A DNA stretch of 64,000 nucleotides, taken from the NCBI GenBank assembly GCA_024742285.1, contig JANSYR010000006.1, positions 248,001 through 312,000 on the forward strand, read 5' to 3'. This stretch comes from a bacterium (GTDB taxonomy: Bacteria; Myxococcota_A; UBA9160; UBA4427). The notes under the pieces were generated by a model, which had not been told where the DNA came from, made no database searches, and saw only the letters and a list, made by a program, of their open reading frames with translations. Position numbers and translations under genes: made by a program. This document shows positions 25,066-33,345 of the stretch, piece by piece. Positions within the stretch are counted from its first letter, which is position 1, and the number at the start of each line of letters is the position of its first letter.

Positions 25066-25626
25066 TCAGTCGGCGACGACGACTCTCGTGCCGGCCAGAT
25101 GGTCGTGTCCGCAGCGGCGAGCCGAGCCGAAGATCAGCAGCAGCTCGAAGAGCACGACGAAGGATCCGACGACGGGCACGACCGCGACCGCATAGAGCGA
25201 GGCCTCTCGGATCCAGAACACGCGGGTGAAGGAGACCAGCCGCCCGTCGACACCCACGATACGAATCCCGAGCATGCGTTTCCCGATCGTCTGACCCCGA
25301 TCGGCGAGCAGATAGCCATGGAGCGTCACGAAGAGCGCAAGAGAGAGGGCGTTGTCGATGAAGACATCGACCAGGGCGGGCAAGGTGAACAGCGCCCCGA
25401 ACACCTCTCCGGCCGTCTCCGGCGGAACGGCGGACGCCTCGGAGAGCTCGAGCCGGCCGAGCAACGACATGAGCGGGAAGTAGATGGCCATCTGGAGAAC
25501 GGCGTCGATGGACGCGGCGACGAACCGCGACGAGCGGCTCGCGTCGTCCGCGGTCGTGCGAGCCTCGTCGGGGAGCAGAGAGGACTGCGGGGGGTCGTAG
25601 GCGTGAGCGTCCAGCGGATCCGACAC
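25066..25626 (-). CDS. RDD family membrane protein
   Basis: About 186 residues. The RDD domain is visible as SSRFVAASIDAVLQMAIYF in helix 1 (Arg and Asp of the name motif), then GQTIGKRMLGIRIVGVDG between helices, and a last pair of hydrophobic segments (LYAVAVVPVVGSFVVLFELLLIF). An N-terminal soluble part of about 50 residues precedes it. Function of RDD proteins is mostly unknown; some act as ion transporters. GTG at 25626 is chosen because longer starts would run into the divergent gene at 25751. The remaining 124 bases between them must hold both promoters. Confidence 0.85.
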   Translation of the reverse strand: MSDPLDAHAYDPPQSSLLPDEARTTADDASRSSRFVAASIDAVLQMAIYFPLMSLLGRLELSEASAVPPETAGEVFGALFTLPALVDVFIDNALSLALFVTLHGYLLADRGQTIGKRMLGIRIVGVDGRLVSFTRVFWIREASLYAVAVVPVVGSFVVLFELLLIFGSARRCGHDHLAGTRVVVAD

Positions 25627-25750
25627 GCCGCCGAGATTAGCAGGAGGGAGGGTCTGCCCGCGGTCCGCGGCTGTATTAGAGTCGGTCGTTCGACGGGACA
25701 CGTCGCGAGCCCGCGCGCCCCGAATCGCACACCCGCGCAGAGGATCCAGC

Positions 25751-26860
25751 ATGCCGATCAGCCCCATGGACGACTACCTCGCCCACCAGACCACCGACAC
25801 CTTCGACCACGTCTTCACGAGCGACCGCAACTTCTTCGACCGCTACTACTTCAATCTCCACGCGTCGAGCGACGAGCTCTTCATGGTCTTCGGCCTCGGC
25901 CAGTATCCGAACCTCGGGGTGACCGACGCCTTCGCCTCGATCTCCCACGGCGACACCCAGTACACGGTTCGCGCGTCCCGCGAGCTCGGCAGCGACCGGA
26001 TGGACACGTCCTGCGGCCCCTTCAAGTTCGAGGTCCTCGAGGGACTCAAGAAGCTCCGGATCCAGTGCGACGACAACGAGTGGGGCCTCGCCTTCGACGT
26101 GACCTGGGACGGCGCGCAGCCTCCGCTCGAGGAGCCCAAGTCGATCAAGAAGAGCTTCAACCGCACGGTCATGGAGAACGCGCGCTTCGCCCAGACCGGC
26201 TGCTACACGGGCTCCCTCGAGATCGACGGCCAGCACTACACGGTCGAGCCCACGAAATGGAAGGGCGCGCGGGACCGCTCCTGGGGCGTACGCGGCGTGG
26301 GCGAGCCCGAGCCGCCGGGCATCCGCGTGACCGAGGAGCGCGCCCACGGCTTCTTCCACAACTGGATGCCGATGCAGTTCGACGACTACATGATCAAGAC
26401 CTTCATCGAGGAGGGCCCCGACGGCGAGCGCCAGATGGAGGAAGGGATCAAGGTCTGGAACTACGGAATCGACAAGCCCAACGAGATCCTCGGCTCCCCG
26501 AACCACAAGATGCGGTACCACTCGGGCACGCGGGAGGTCGCCGGCGCGACGATCGGCTACGCGAACAGCGACCTGACCGTCGAGAACGTCCCGCTCCGGA
26601 CGGTCAACCTCGGCATGGGCTCGGGCTACATCAACACCGACGGCTGGGGCCACGGCGTCTACCAGGGCAAGGAGAAGGTCGAGGGCGTCAAGTACGACGT
26701 CTCGACCCCGGCGAAGCGCGCCGAAGTCTTCGGCCTGAACGAGACCCTCTGCCGCTTCGAAGCCAGCAACGGCGACGTCGGCTACGGCATGCACGAGAAC
26801 TTCATCGTCGGGATCTATCGACCCTACGGGTTCGACGAACCGGGCACAATGGCGCCCTGA
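25751..26860 (+). CDS. RDRSWG-motif protein, AttH/CrtC-like beta-barrel suspected (paralogue of 59348-60484)
   Basis: 369 residues, soluble, no signal peptide. Begins MPISPMDDYLAHQTTDTFDH, with conserved FDRYYFN, GQYPNLGVTDAF and the strongly conserved KGARDRSWGVRGVGEPEPPG near the middle, then FHNWMPMQFDDYMIK. The pattern of beta-rich segments and the WG motif resemble the AttH/CrtC lipocalin-like hydratase superfamily, whose mycobacterial and proteobacterial relatives sit beside steroid and fatty-acid genes. This fold call is by pattern only. A paralogue with the same RDRSWG segment is at 59348-60484. Convergent with the acyl-CoA dehydrogenase gene, with 27 bases between stops. Confidence 0.85.
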   Translation: MPISPMDDYLAHQTTDTFDHVFTSDRNFFDRYYFNLHASSDELFMVFGLGQYPNLGVTDAFASISHGDTQYTVRASRELGSDRMDTSCGPFKFEVLEGLKKLRIQCDDNEWGLAFDVTWDGAQPPLEEPKSIKKSFNRTVMENARFAQTGCYTGSLEIDGQHYTVEPTKWKGARDRSWGVRGVGEPEPPGIRVTEERAHGFFHNWMPMQFDDYMIKTFIEEGPDGERQMEEGIKVWNYGIDKPNEILGSPNHKMRYHSGTREVAGATIGYANSDLTVENVPLRTVNLGMGSGYINTDGWGHGVYQGKEKVEGVKYDVSTPAKRAEVFGLNETLCRFEASNGDVGYGMHENFIVGIYRPYGFDEPGTMAP

Positions 26861-26875
26861 CCCGCGCGGGCGGGT
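26860..26875. terminator. Weak hairpin between convergent genes
   Basis: ACCCGC (26860-26865) and GCGGGT (26870-26875) form a six-pair GC-rich stem with a four-base loop between two converging genes. No T-run follows on either strand, so it is only a possible terminator. Confidence 0.3.
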
Positions 26876-26887
26876 CTGCGCGCCCGC

Positions 26888-28159
26888 TCAGTCTTCCTGC
26901 ACGCCCTTCGGCGCCCTCTGCTTCATGAAGCCGAAGAGGTAGCCCGCGACGCGCCGCATCTGGATCTCCTCCGCGCCCTCGGTGATCCGGTAGCGGCGGT
27001 GGTGTCGGTAGATGTGCTCGAAGGGCTTGTGGCGCGAGTAGCCGAGACCGCCGTGGACCTGCATGGCGCGGTCCGCCGCCTCGCAGCAGAGCCGATTCGA
27101 CCAGTAGTTGCACATCGAGACCTTGTCCGAGACCGAGAAGGCCCCGTACTGGTCCATCTGCCAGGCCGTCTTGTGGATCAGCGCCCGGAGCATCTCGCAC
27201 TGGGTCTGGAGCTCGACGAGCGGGAACTGGATGCCCTGGTTCGTGGCGAGGGGCTTGCCGAAGGGCGCGCGGGTCTTCGCATACTCGATCGACTCGTCGA
27301 TGCAGAACTGGGCGGCGCCGAGAGACGACGCCGCCTGACGGATCCGGTTCTCGTTGAAGAAGTGCTGGACGACCTGCAGGCCCCGCCCCTCTTCCCCGAA
27401 GATCGACGAGTGCGGAACCCGGACGTCCTGCATCGTGAAGCGGCCGTGGTCCGTCGGCATGTTGAAGGTCCAGAGGAGCTCCTCGACCTTGAAGCCCTCG
27501 CTATCCGTCGGCACGAGGAACGCGGTGATCCCGTGGCCGTCGCCGGGCCCGCCGTCGGTCCGCGCCATCACCATCGCGTGGGCGGCGTTGTGGATGCCGG
27601 TGTTCCAGCTCTTCTCGCCGTTCAGGATCCAGTCGTCGCCATCGCGGACGCCGCTCGTCTCCATGTGCGTCGCGTCGGAGCCGTGAGCGCTCTCGGTGAT
27701 GCCGAACGTGAAGCCGCGCCGCCCGGCCGCAGCGTCCTCGAGCCAGTTCGCCTTCTGCTCCTCGCTTCCGTAGTGCAGGAGCAGCAGGAGGCCGACGCTG
27801 TTCCCGACGATCGAGTGCTCGTTCTGGAGGTCGTTGTGGAGCCCCAGCCCCTTCCGCGCGAGGTGCTCGCGGATCACGGCCATCCCGAGGTTGGTGCCGT
27901 CCCGGCCGCCGTACTCCTCGGGGAAGGCGTAGCGATAATGACCGGCCGCGTCCGCGCGCCGCTTCGCCTCTCTCAGGAGCGCCTCCCATTCCTCGGTCGG
28001 TCGCCCGCCCTCTTCCCAGTTTGTGCGCGCGTCCTCTCGCCGATGGTCGAAGAAGCGGACGTTGTCGTTTTCCTCCTCGAGCGGCCGGATCTCGGCCTCG
28101 ATGAAGCGGTCGAGCTCGTCGAGGTAGTCCTGCAGGTCCTGCGGAATCTCGAAATCCAA
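26888..28159 (-). CDS. Acyl-CoA dehydrogenase family protein
   Basis: 423 residues, FAD flavoenzyme oxidising an acyl-CoA to the 2-enoyl-CoA. Typical segments are FTFGITESAHGSDATHMET (FAD/substrate loop), WILNGEKSWNTGIHNA and the C-terminal DRAMQVHGGLGYSRHKPFEHIYR, then YRITEGAEEIQ with the Glu usually used as catalytic base. The N-terminal insertion (HRREDARTNWEEGGRPTEE) is longer than in short-chain enzymes and typical of the ACAD10/11-like group. The start is TTG at 28159 behind GGAGGG. It follows the phosphotransferase-family gene by 25 bases; the same pairing occurs in fused form in animal ACAD10/11. Confidence 0.93.
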   Translation of the reverse strand: MDFEIPQDLQDYLDELDRFIEAEIRPLEEENDNVRFFDHRREDARTNWEEGGRPTEEWEALLREAKRRADAAGHYRYAFPEEYGGRDGTNLGMAVIREHLARKGLGLHNDLQNEHSIVGNSVGLLLLLHYGSEEQKANWLEDAAAGRRGFTFGITESAHGSDATHMETSGVRDGDDWILNGEKSWNTGIHNAAHAMVMARTDGGPGDGHGITAFLVPTDSEGFKVEELLWTFNMPTDHGRFTMQDVRVPHSSIFGEEGRGLQVVQHFFNENRIRQAASSLGAAQFCIDESIEYAKTRAPFGKPLATNQGIQFPLVELQTQCEMLRALIHKTAWQMDQYGAFSVSDKVSMCNYWSNRLCCEAADRAMQVHGGLGYSRHKPFEHIYRHHRRYRITEGAEEIQMRRVAGYLFGFMKQRAPKGVQED

Positions 28160-28184
28160 AATCGTGCCCTCCGGCGTGCGGGGT

Positions 28185-29615
28185 TCAGTCCTCGTTCGCC
28201 GCGAGCGCGGCGGCGAGTCCCGAGTAGCGGGGTTGGTCGATGGCGAGCTGGTTCACGACGGTCACGCGGAGGTGATCCGCGAGACCGGGACGATCGAGCG
28301 CGACGGAGCCGTCGCGCAGCCCCTCGGCGAGGCGTCGCCGAAGCGCGTCGATCGGCTCGGCGGCCTCGGCTCCGAGCAGCGCGACGAGACGCGCCTGCTC
28401 GGCGGCGACGTGGGCGGGTCCGCGGGTGAGCTCGCGAAGCACGATGTCGAGGGAGTTCGAGGCCACGAGCGACAGGAACGCATCCCGCCCCTTCAGTCGC
28501 CCGCGCAGGTCGTTCCTCAGGAAGTCGCGCACGCTCTCCAGCAGCTCGTCGGTCCGCGGCATGTCGAGCGAGCTCGCCGCCGGTCCCTCCGCGACGAGCT
28601 CGACGGGACCGGGGATGATCAGGTTCGCGCAGTCGACCTGACACTCGGAGCTGCGTCGCGCGATCCCCGGTCGTTCGACGCTCGCGTCCACGCCGCCCCG
28701 ATACATCGCCGCCATCTGCAGCGTCCCGACCGCCCACCAGAACGAACCGAAGACCTCCCACCAGCGAAGGTGATCCGGCGTGATCCGGATCCCCGATTCG
28801 GTTTCGTAGCCCTCGAGGAGCGACTCGCGCGAGCCGAAGCCACCCACGGGCTGGTCGTGGCGACCGAAGCGCCAGGAGTTGGTGCAGATCCAGCCGAGGT
28901 CGCGTACGGGGTCGCCGAGATAGGCGACCTCCCAGTCGAGCACGGCCATGATCCCGTCCGGCGTGATCATCAGGTTGCCGTTCCGGAAATCGTTGTGGAC
29001 GAGGCGCGGCGTGTCGTAGATCGGCTCGGGGAGATGGTCGAGCAGCCAACGCGCCGTGTAGTCGATCATCGGCTGCGGGGTGTCGTAGGCGCGATAGCCC
29101 GCCCAGAGCTGCTCCACGTAGGCCCGGGTCGACTGCTCTTCGAGGAACGAAGACAGCCCGGCGGCGACGGGATCGACACCGTGGATCCGCGCCAGGATCC
29201 GACCGCACTCGAAGGCCAGCGTCGGACGGACGGCCTCGAGCGCCGGATCCTTCAGGATCTTTCCGCCGAGGGTCTCGCCCTCGAGCCACTCCATGAGGAA
29301 GCCCTCGCCGAGGCCGTCGTCCTCCTCGAGCACCAGTACGACCGCAGGCTCCGGCACCCCCACCTGCCGGGCGACCTGCATGAGCCGCGCCTCGCCCGCG
29401 AGACCGGGTCCCGGGTTCGCGCCCGTGCGCTCCTTCGAACCACCACCGGCCGCGCGGCGGAACGCCAGGGTCCGCGGCCCGCCGGTCGCCTCGATCTCGA
29501 CGCGATAGGTCTCCTGACTCGCTCCGCCGGAGAGTCGACGAACGGACACGAGCGCGGCGAAGTCGGAGAGTCCGCGCGTGAGCGCCGCGGCGAGTCGGGC
29601 GTCGAAGTCTTCCAT
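28185..29615 (-). CDS. Phosphotransferase family protein (APH-like kinase) with C-terminal DUF6285-like domain
   Basis: 476 residues. The N-terminal 310 residues are an aminoglycoside-phosphotransferase-like kinase: catalytic loop LVHNDFRNGNLMI and metal-binding LDWEVAYLGDP are intact. The last 130 residues (ELLESVRDFLRNDLRGRL through VVNQLAIDQPRYSG) fit the helical DUF6285 pattern, often a separate gene beside such kinases and here fused. Next to an acyl-CoA dehydrogenase gene, the layout matches the ACAD10/11 system, in which the kinase phosphorylates 4-hydroxyacyl-CoA before elimination. So a role in degrading hydroxylated acyl-CoAs is likely by analogy, not antibiotic resistance. Confidence 0.9.
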   Translation of the reverse strand: MEDFDARLAAALTRGLSDFAALVSVRRLSGGASQETYRVEIEATGGPRTLAFRRAAGGGSKERTGANPGPGLAGEARLMQVARQVGVPEPAVVLVLEEDDGLGEGFLMEWLEGETLGGKILKDPALEAVRPTLAFECGRILARIHGVDPVAAGLSSFLEEQSTRAYVEQLWAGYRAYDTPQPMIDYTARWLLDHLPEPIYDTPRLVHNDFRNGNLMITPDGIMAVLDWEVAYLGDPVRDLGWICTNSWRFGRHDQPVGGFGSRESLLEGYETESGIRITPDHLRWWEVFGSFWWAVGTLQMAAMYRGGVDASVERPGIARRSSECQVDCANLIIPGPVELVAEGPAASSLDMPRTDELLESVRDFLRNDLRGRLKGRDAFLSLVASNSLDIVLRELTRGPAHVAAEQARLVALLGAEAAEPIDALRRRLAEGLRDGSVALDRPGLADHLRVTVVNQLAIDQPRYSGLAAALAANED

Positions 29616-29775
29616 CGGCGTTCGACTCTAGTCGAACGCCACGCCCCCCCGCATTGGACGCGGAGTACACGCGCCGGCCGCGCGACGCGAAGGCTCAGGC
29701 GGACGGTCGAAACACGAGCGGCGCGACGACCGAAGTCGACGCGCCGCCGGCGCTTCCCCCGTACGCTTCGGAAGA

Positions 29776-29811
29776 AGCGGTACTCCTCCGCTCAGGAGCG
29801 GTACTCCTCCG
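29776..29811. repeat. 15-base direct repeat at end of the acetoacetate-decarboxylase-like gene
   Basis: AGCGGTACTCCTCCG occurs at 29776-29790 and again at 29797-29811. The second copy encodes the last residues of the gene (EEYR), the first lies just past its stop. It looks like a local duplication of the gene end. Confidence 0.8.
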
Positions 29812-30601
29812 GATAGCTGCTCCAGTCGATCTCGCGGATCGGCCCGCCCATCTTGCCGGGCCAGCGCGAGCTGCCGATCGTGTCGACGAAGGGCCAGAAC
29901 GCATCCGGGTCGAGCGCGCCCTGGCGCGAGATCTCGCGCTGGATCGGCTTGCCGATCGCGAGATAGGCCTCGACCTCACCCAGGATCGGGAGCCGCTCGG
30001 CGATCGGGTCCCACGGGCTCTCCCGCAGGAGCAGCTCGCCTTCGACCTTCTCGCGGTAGACCGGCTGGGTCCTCGACTCGACGGAGACGACGAAGGGTTC
30101 GATGTCGTAGGCCTTCTCGGCGCCGCCGACCGCGCGGGAGCACTTGATCCACCACTGGAAGTCGTGCTCCTCCTCCGGCATCTCGAGGGCGCCCGCGGTC
30201 CGTCCCTTGTACTCGAGGAACGTGTATCCCTGGTGTGTGCAGCGCGCCTTGACCGCTTCGCCGATCCGGTAGTACTCGATCTCGCAGGGGAACTTGGGCT
30301 GCCCGTTCATGTCCTTCGAGATGTAGATCGCGCTCTCCTGGTCGATCCCGTACCCGAGGCAGTACCGGCCCTTCTGTCCCCGGTAGTCCGCGTCGACGTC
30401 GATCACGACGCCGAACTCCGGCTCGTCCGGCACCGGAATCAGATAGATGTTGAGGTGCACGTTCGAGGTGTCCGAGGGCTCGAGCCCCGGCGGAAGCAGC
30501 TCGGCGAGCTTCGCCGGGTCGGTCGGATACTTGATCCGGAGATTGGGCCAACCGAGCACTTCGCCGGGGTTGATCTTGAAGGCGTCGTTCGGAATGGACA
30601 T
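29792..30601 (-). CDS. Acetoacetate decarboxylase-like protein (ADC family, PF06314)
   Basis: 269 residues. The pattern of the ADC fold is visible: LAELLPPGLEPSD near the N-terminus, YLIPVPDEPEFGVVIDVDADYRG, and YISKDMNGQPKFPCEIEYYR, where the Lys in QPKFP is a candidate for the Schiff-base lysine. It lacks the tight EEPKK-type motif of clostridial ADC, so it may be one of the ADC relatives that act as aldolase-dehydratases. The ATG at 30601 has AGGAGGACGCC directly upstream, a near-perfect ribosome-binding site. Lies downstream of two amidohydrolase genes on the same strand. Confidence 0.85.
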   Translation of the reverse strand: MSIPNDAFKINPGEVLGWPNLRIKYPTDPAKLAELLPPGLEPSDTSNVHLNIYLIPVPDEPEFGVVIDVDADYRGQKGRYCLGYGIDQESAIYISKDMNGQPKFPCEIEYYRIGEAVKARCTHQGYTFLEYKGRTAGALEMPEEEHDFQWWIKCSRAVGGAEKAYDIEPFVVSVESRTQPVYREKVEGELLLRESPWDPIAERLPILGEVEAYLAIGKPIQREISRQGALDPDAFWPFVDTIGSSRWPGKMGGPIREIDWSSYPEEYRS

Positions 30602-30659
30602 GGCGTCCTCCTGTTCTTGGGTCGCCGCGGCGCGTCGACGCAAGGAAGTGTAGTGCGGC

Positions 30660-31910
30660 CTAGGCCGGCTGCTCCAGCTGGAACTGGCTCTTCTCGGGGC
30701 CGATCCGGTCGACGAGGGGCTGGAGCGCCGCCACATCGAAGCCGTAGAACTCGGCGGCGTTGCCTCCGAGGATCGCGGCGATCTCCTCCTCCGGGAGCCC
30801 GCCGAGCACCTCGACCATCATCTTCTGCGTCGCGGGCCAGGTCCCTTCCGGATGGGGGTAGTCCGACCCCCACATGATCGTCCCGAGACCGATCTCGTGG
30901 CGGAGCTCCGCCTCCCGGCGCGACATGGCCGAGCTGCCGACCTTGATGTTCCGCCGGAAGTACTCCGAGGGCTTCATCGAAAGGTGCTTCTTGTATCCCG
31001 TGCCGAGCTTGGCCGAGAAGTGGTGGTCGCCGTAGCGCTGATCCATCAGGTGGAGCAGCTCCGGCACCCAGATCGTCGAGCCCTCGGTGACGGCGGTCTT
31101 GAGCGTGGGGAAGCGTTCGAAGACACCGCCCCAGATCATGTAGACGAGCGGACGCGTGAGCCACCACGCGACCTCGGTCACGTAGATGCCGAGCGCCCCG
31201 GGCAGCTCGACCGGCGGCTCCGAGAGCTGCTCCGGATCCCGGGCGCGGAAGATGTCGAGCCCGTAGTACTCGTGCATCGGCGCGGCGCCCGAATGGAAGT
31301 GGATCACCATCGCGCGCTCGGCGCAGGCGCGCCAGATCGGGTCGTACTTCGGGTGGTGGTAGGGATCCTGGCCCGTGAACATGTGGGGCAACATGATTCC
31401 GCGAAGGCCGTTCTCCTTCGCCCACTCGATCTCGGCGACCGCCTGGTCGACACCCCAGAAGGGCGTGATCAGCGCGAGGCCGTAGCGCCGCTCCGGACTC
31501 TCCGAGCAGAACCCGGACATCCAGCGGTTGTGCGCGCGGCAGCCGGCCCACTGGTGCTCCGGGTCGACGCCGACCGGCATCAGCCCCAGGTCGCCGCCGA
31601 AGGGCGGCGAGTTCTCCTCCGTCAGGCCGTCGACGAAGAGGATCTCCGCCGCGACGCCGTCTGCGTCCAGGACCTCGTTGCGCCGGTCGCCGTCCCACGC
31701 GCCCGCCAGGCCGTGGGCCTTGTCGGAGGCCCACTGCTGGCTCTCCTGGCGCATCTCGAGGCGCTCGCCGGCGAGCTCGAGCGCCTTCATGCGCGCTTCG
31801 TTCTGGCGGTCGAATTCGTCCCGGTACTGCGGGTCGAGGTAGTCGCGATAGACCTCCGGCCGAGGTCCGGCGTGGCCATCGGAAGAGATCACGAGATAGC
31901 GATCCGTCAT
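30660..31910 (-). CDS. Amidohydrolase-2 family protein (PF04909), first of a tandem pair
   Basis: 416 residues. Starts MTDRYLVISSDGHAGP, where SSDGHAG carries the N-terminal metal His. Other conserved parts are GVDPEHQWAGCRAHNRWM, MVIHFHSGAAP and IMWGSDYPHPEGTWP, with the metal-site Asp in GSDYPH. It ends with the typical IAAILGGNAAEFYGFD helix. The family includes ACMSD-like decarboxylases and is widespread in mycobacterial steroid and aromatic degradation gene sets. It shares most of these motifs with its neighbour at 31992, so the two arose by tandem duplication. Spacing to that gene is 81 bases. Substrate unknown. Confidence 0.92.
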   Translation of the reverse strand: MTDRYLVISSDGHAGPRPEVYRDYLDPQYRDEFDRQNEARMKALELAGERLEMRQESQQWASDKAHGLAGAWDGDRRNEVLDADGVAAEILFVDGLTEENSPPFGGDLGLMPVGVDPEHQWAGCRAHNRWMSGFCSESPERRYGLALITPFWGVDQAVAEIEWAKENGLRGIMLPHMFTGQDPYHHPKYDPIWRACAERAMVIHFHSGAAPMHEYYGLDIFRARDPEQLSEPPVELPGALGIYVTEVAWWLTRPLVYMIWGGVFERFPTLKTAVTEGSTIWVPELLHLMDQRYGDHHFSAKLGTGYKKHLSMKPSEYFRRNIKVGSSAMSRREAELRHEIGLGTIMWGSDYPHPEGTWPATQKMMVEVLGGLPEEEIAAILGGNAAEFYGFDVAALQPLVDRIGPEKSQFQLEQPA

Positions 31911-31991
31911 GGTCGTCTCCTGGATGCGTCGGGCGGCTGCGGAGGAGGCGCTTGGTAGGCGCGTAGGACGTGCGCCGTGGGCGGCGGGGCG

Positions 31992-33254
31992 TCAGCCCTG
32001 GCCGCGGATCTGCGCGATGGTCGGGCCGATTTCGTTCGCGATCGGCTGGAGCTTGTCCTCGTCGAAGCCGTAGATCCGAGCCGCGTTGAGGCCGAGGATG
32101 TCCCGGATCTCCTGCTCCGGGTACGTCCCGAAGGTCTCCTGGAGCTCTTTCATGGTGGACGGCCAGGTCCCTTCCAGGTGCGGGTAGTCCGTGCCCCACA
32201 TCAGCTTGTCCACGCCGACCTCGTCCTTGAACTTCGCCTCGTGCGGGCGGAGGAAGGACGCGCCCACGAAGCAGTTCTGCTCGTAGTAGCCGGTCGGGCT
32301 CTTCGAGAGGTCCTTCGTGAAGTGCTTGAAGATCGGGTCCGCCGCCTTGAACTCGAGGACCCGGAGCTTCTCGACGATCCAGCCGACCCCGACCTCCGTC
32401 AGGATGTACTTGAGATCAGGGTGTCGCTCGAAGGCCCCCGACCACATGAGCGCGGTGAAGGGTCGCTGCGCCCACATGTCCACCTCGCTGATGAACATCG
32501 CCGTCGCGCACTCGACGTCGCCGTAGTCGGGCGCCCAGCCCGAGTGGGTCTGGAGCGGCATGTCGAGCTCTTCGCAGACGGCCCAGATCGGCTCGTAGCG
32601 GGGATGGTGGTAGAAGGGGTGCGTCCCCGTGCTCGAGGGCAGAAGCACGCCGCCCCAGAGTCCCATCGCCTTCGCGTCGCGGATCTCCTGCACCGTCACG
32701 TCGATGTCGTCGACGTTGATGAGGGCCACGCCGGCCATCCGTTCCGGGTGGGTGCTGCAGAAGTCGGCCAGCCAGCGGTTGTAGGAGCGGCAGCCTTCGA
32801 GGTTCTGCTCGGGGCTCACGTCGTGGCGATACTGCATGAGCCCCGCGCCGAAGGGCGCCATCTGCGGGAAGATGATCTCTCCTGCGACGCCGTCGTCGTC
32901 GAGCTCCTTCATTCGGACCGTCGCGTCCCACTCCCCCGGCCTCGGCGCGAAGGGATTGGCCGGGTCGGAGAGCATGTCGAGCAGGTCCTGGTCGCTCGGA
33001 GCGACGTTCGGGTCCGACATCGCCTTCATGCGATTGCCGCCCTGCTCGCCCGCGCCCTCGCTGTAGGCCTCGACCGCCTCCTGGTCGAAGAAGGTCCCGA
33101 CGCGATTCATCATCTCGCGGGTGTACTGGACCCACCAGGCATTGGCGGCGTCGTGGTACCGGGGATCCATGTGCTCGTTGTAACCGGACGGCAGCGTACC
33201 GGCGTGGCAGTCCGAGCTGATGATCAGGACGGGATCGTTCGTGTCTGCGCTCAT
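31992..33254 (-). CDS. Amidohydrolase-2 family protein (PF04909), second of a tandem pair
   Basis: 420 residues. LIISSDCHAGTLPSGYNE has the N-terminal metal His with Cys in place of the Gly seen in the neighbour. Further conserved segments are MAGVALINVDDIDVTVQ, PLQTHSGWAP and LMWGTDYPHLEGTWP, ending in IRDILGLNAARIYGFDE. Same fold and length as the product of 30660, with clear but moderate similarity, so divergence of substrate is likely. Follows the SDR gene at 33346 on the same strand, 91 bases away. Confidence 0.92.
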   Translation of the reverse strand: MSADTNDPVLIISSDCHAGTLPSGYNEHMDPRYHDAANAWWVQYTREMMNRVGTFFDQEAVEAYSEGAGEQGGNRMKAMSDPNVAPSDQDLLDMLSDPANPFAPRPGEWDATVRMKELDDDGVAGEIIFPQMAPFGAGLMQYRHDVSPEQNLEGCRSYNRWLADFCSTHPERMAGVALINVDDIDVTVQEIRDAKAMGLWGGVLLPSSTGTHPFYHHPRYEPIWAVCEELDMPLQTHSGWAPDYGDVECATAMFISEVDMWAQRPFTALMWSGAFERHPDLKYILTEVGVGWIVEKLRVLEFKAADPIFKHFTKDLSKSPTGYYEQNCFVGASFLRPHEAKFKDEVGVDKLMWGTDYPHLEGTWPSTMKELQETFGTYPEQEIRDILGLNAARIYGFDEDKLQPIANEIGPTIAQIRGQG

Positions 33255-33345
33255 GGCGTGGACTCCTCGAATTTCGGGTCGCGACTCGTTTCGGATATCA
33301 GGAAAACAGAAGCGGGACGGGCGATCCGCTCGTCGCGCTTCGGGC

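Noticed and set aside
28185-29615. Aminoglycoside resistance gene
   Set aside because: Kinase motifs fit the wider APH family, but the neighbouring acyl-CoA dehydrogenase and fused C-terminal domain point to acyl-CoA metabolism.
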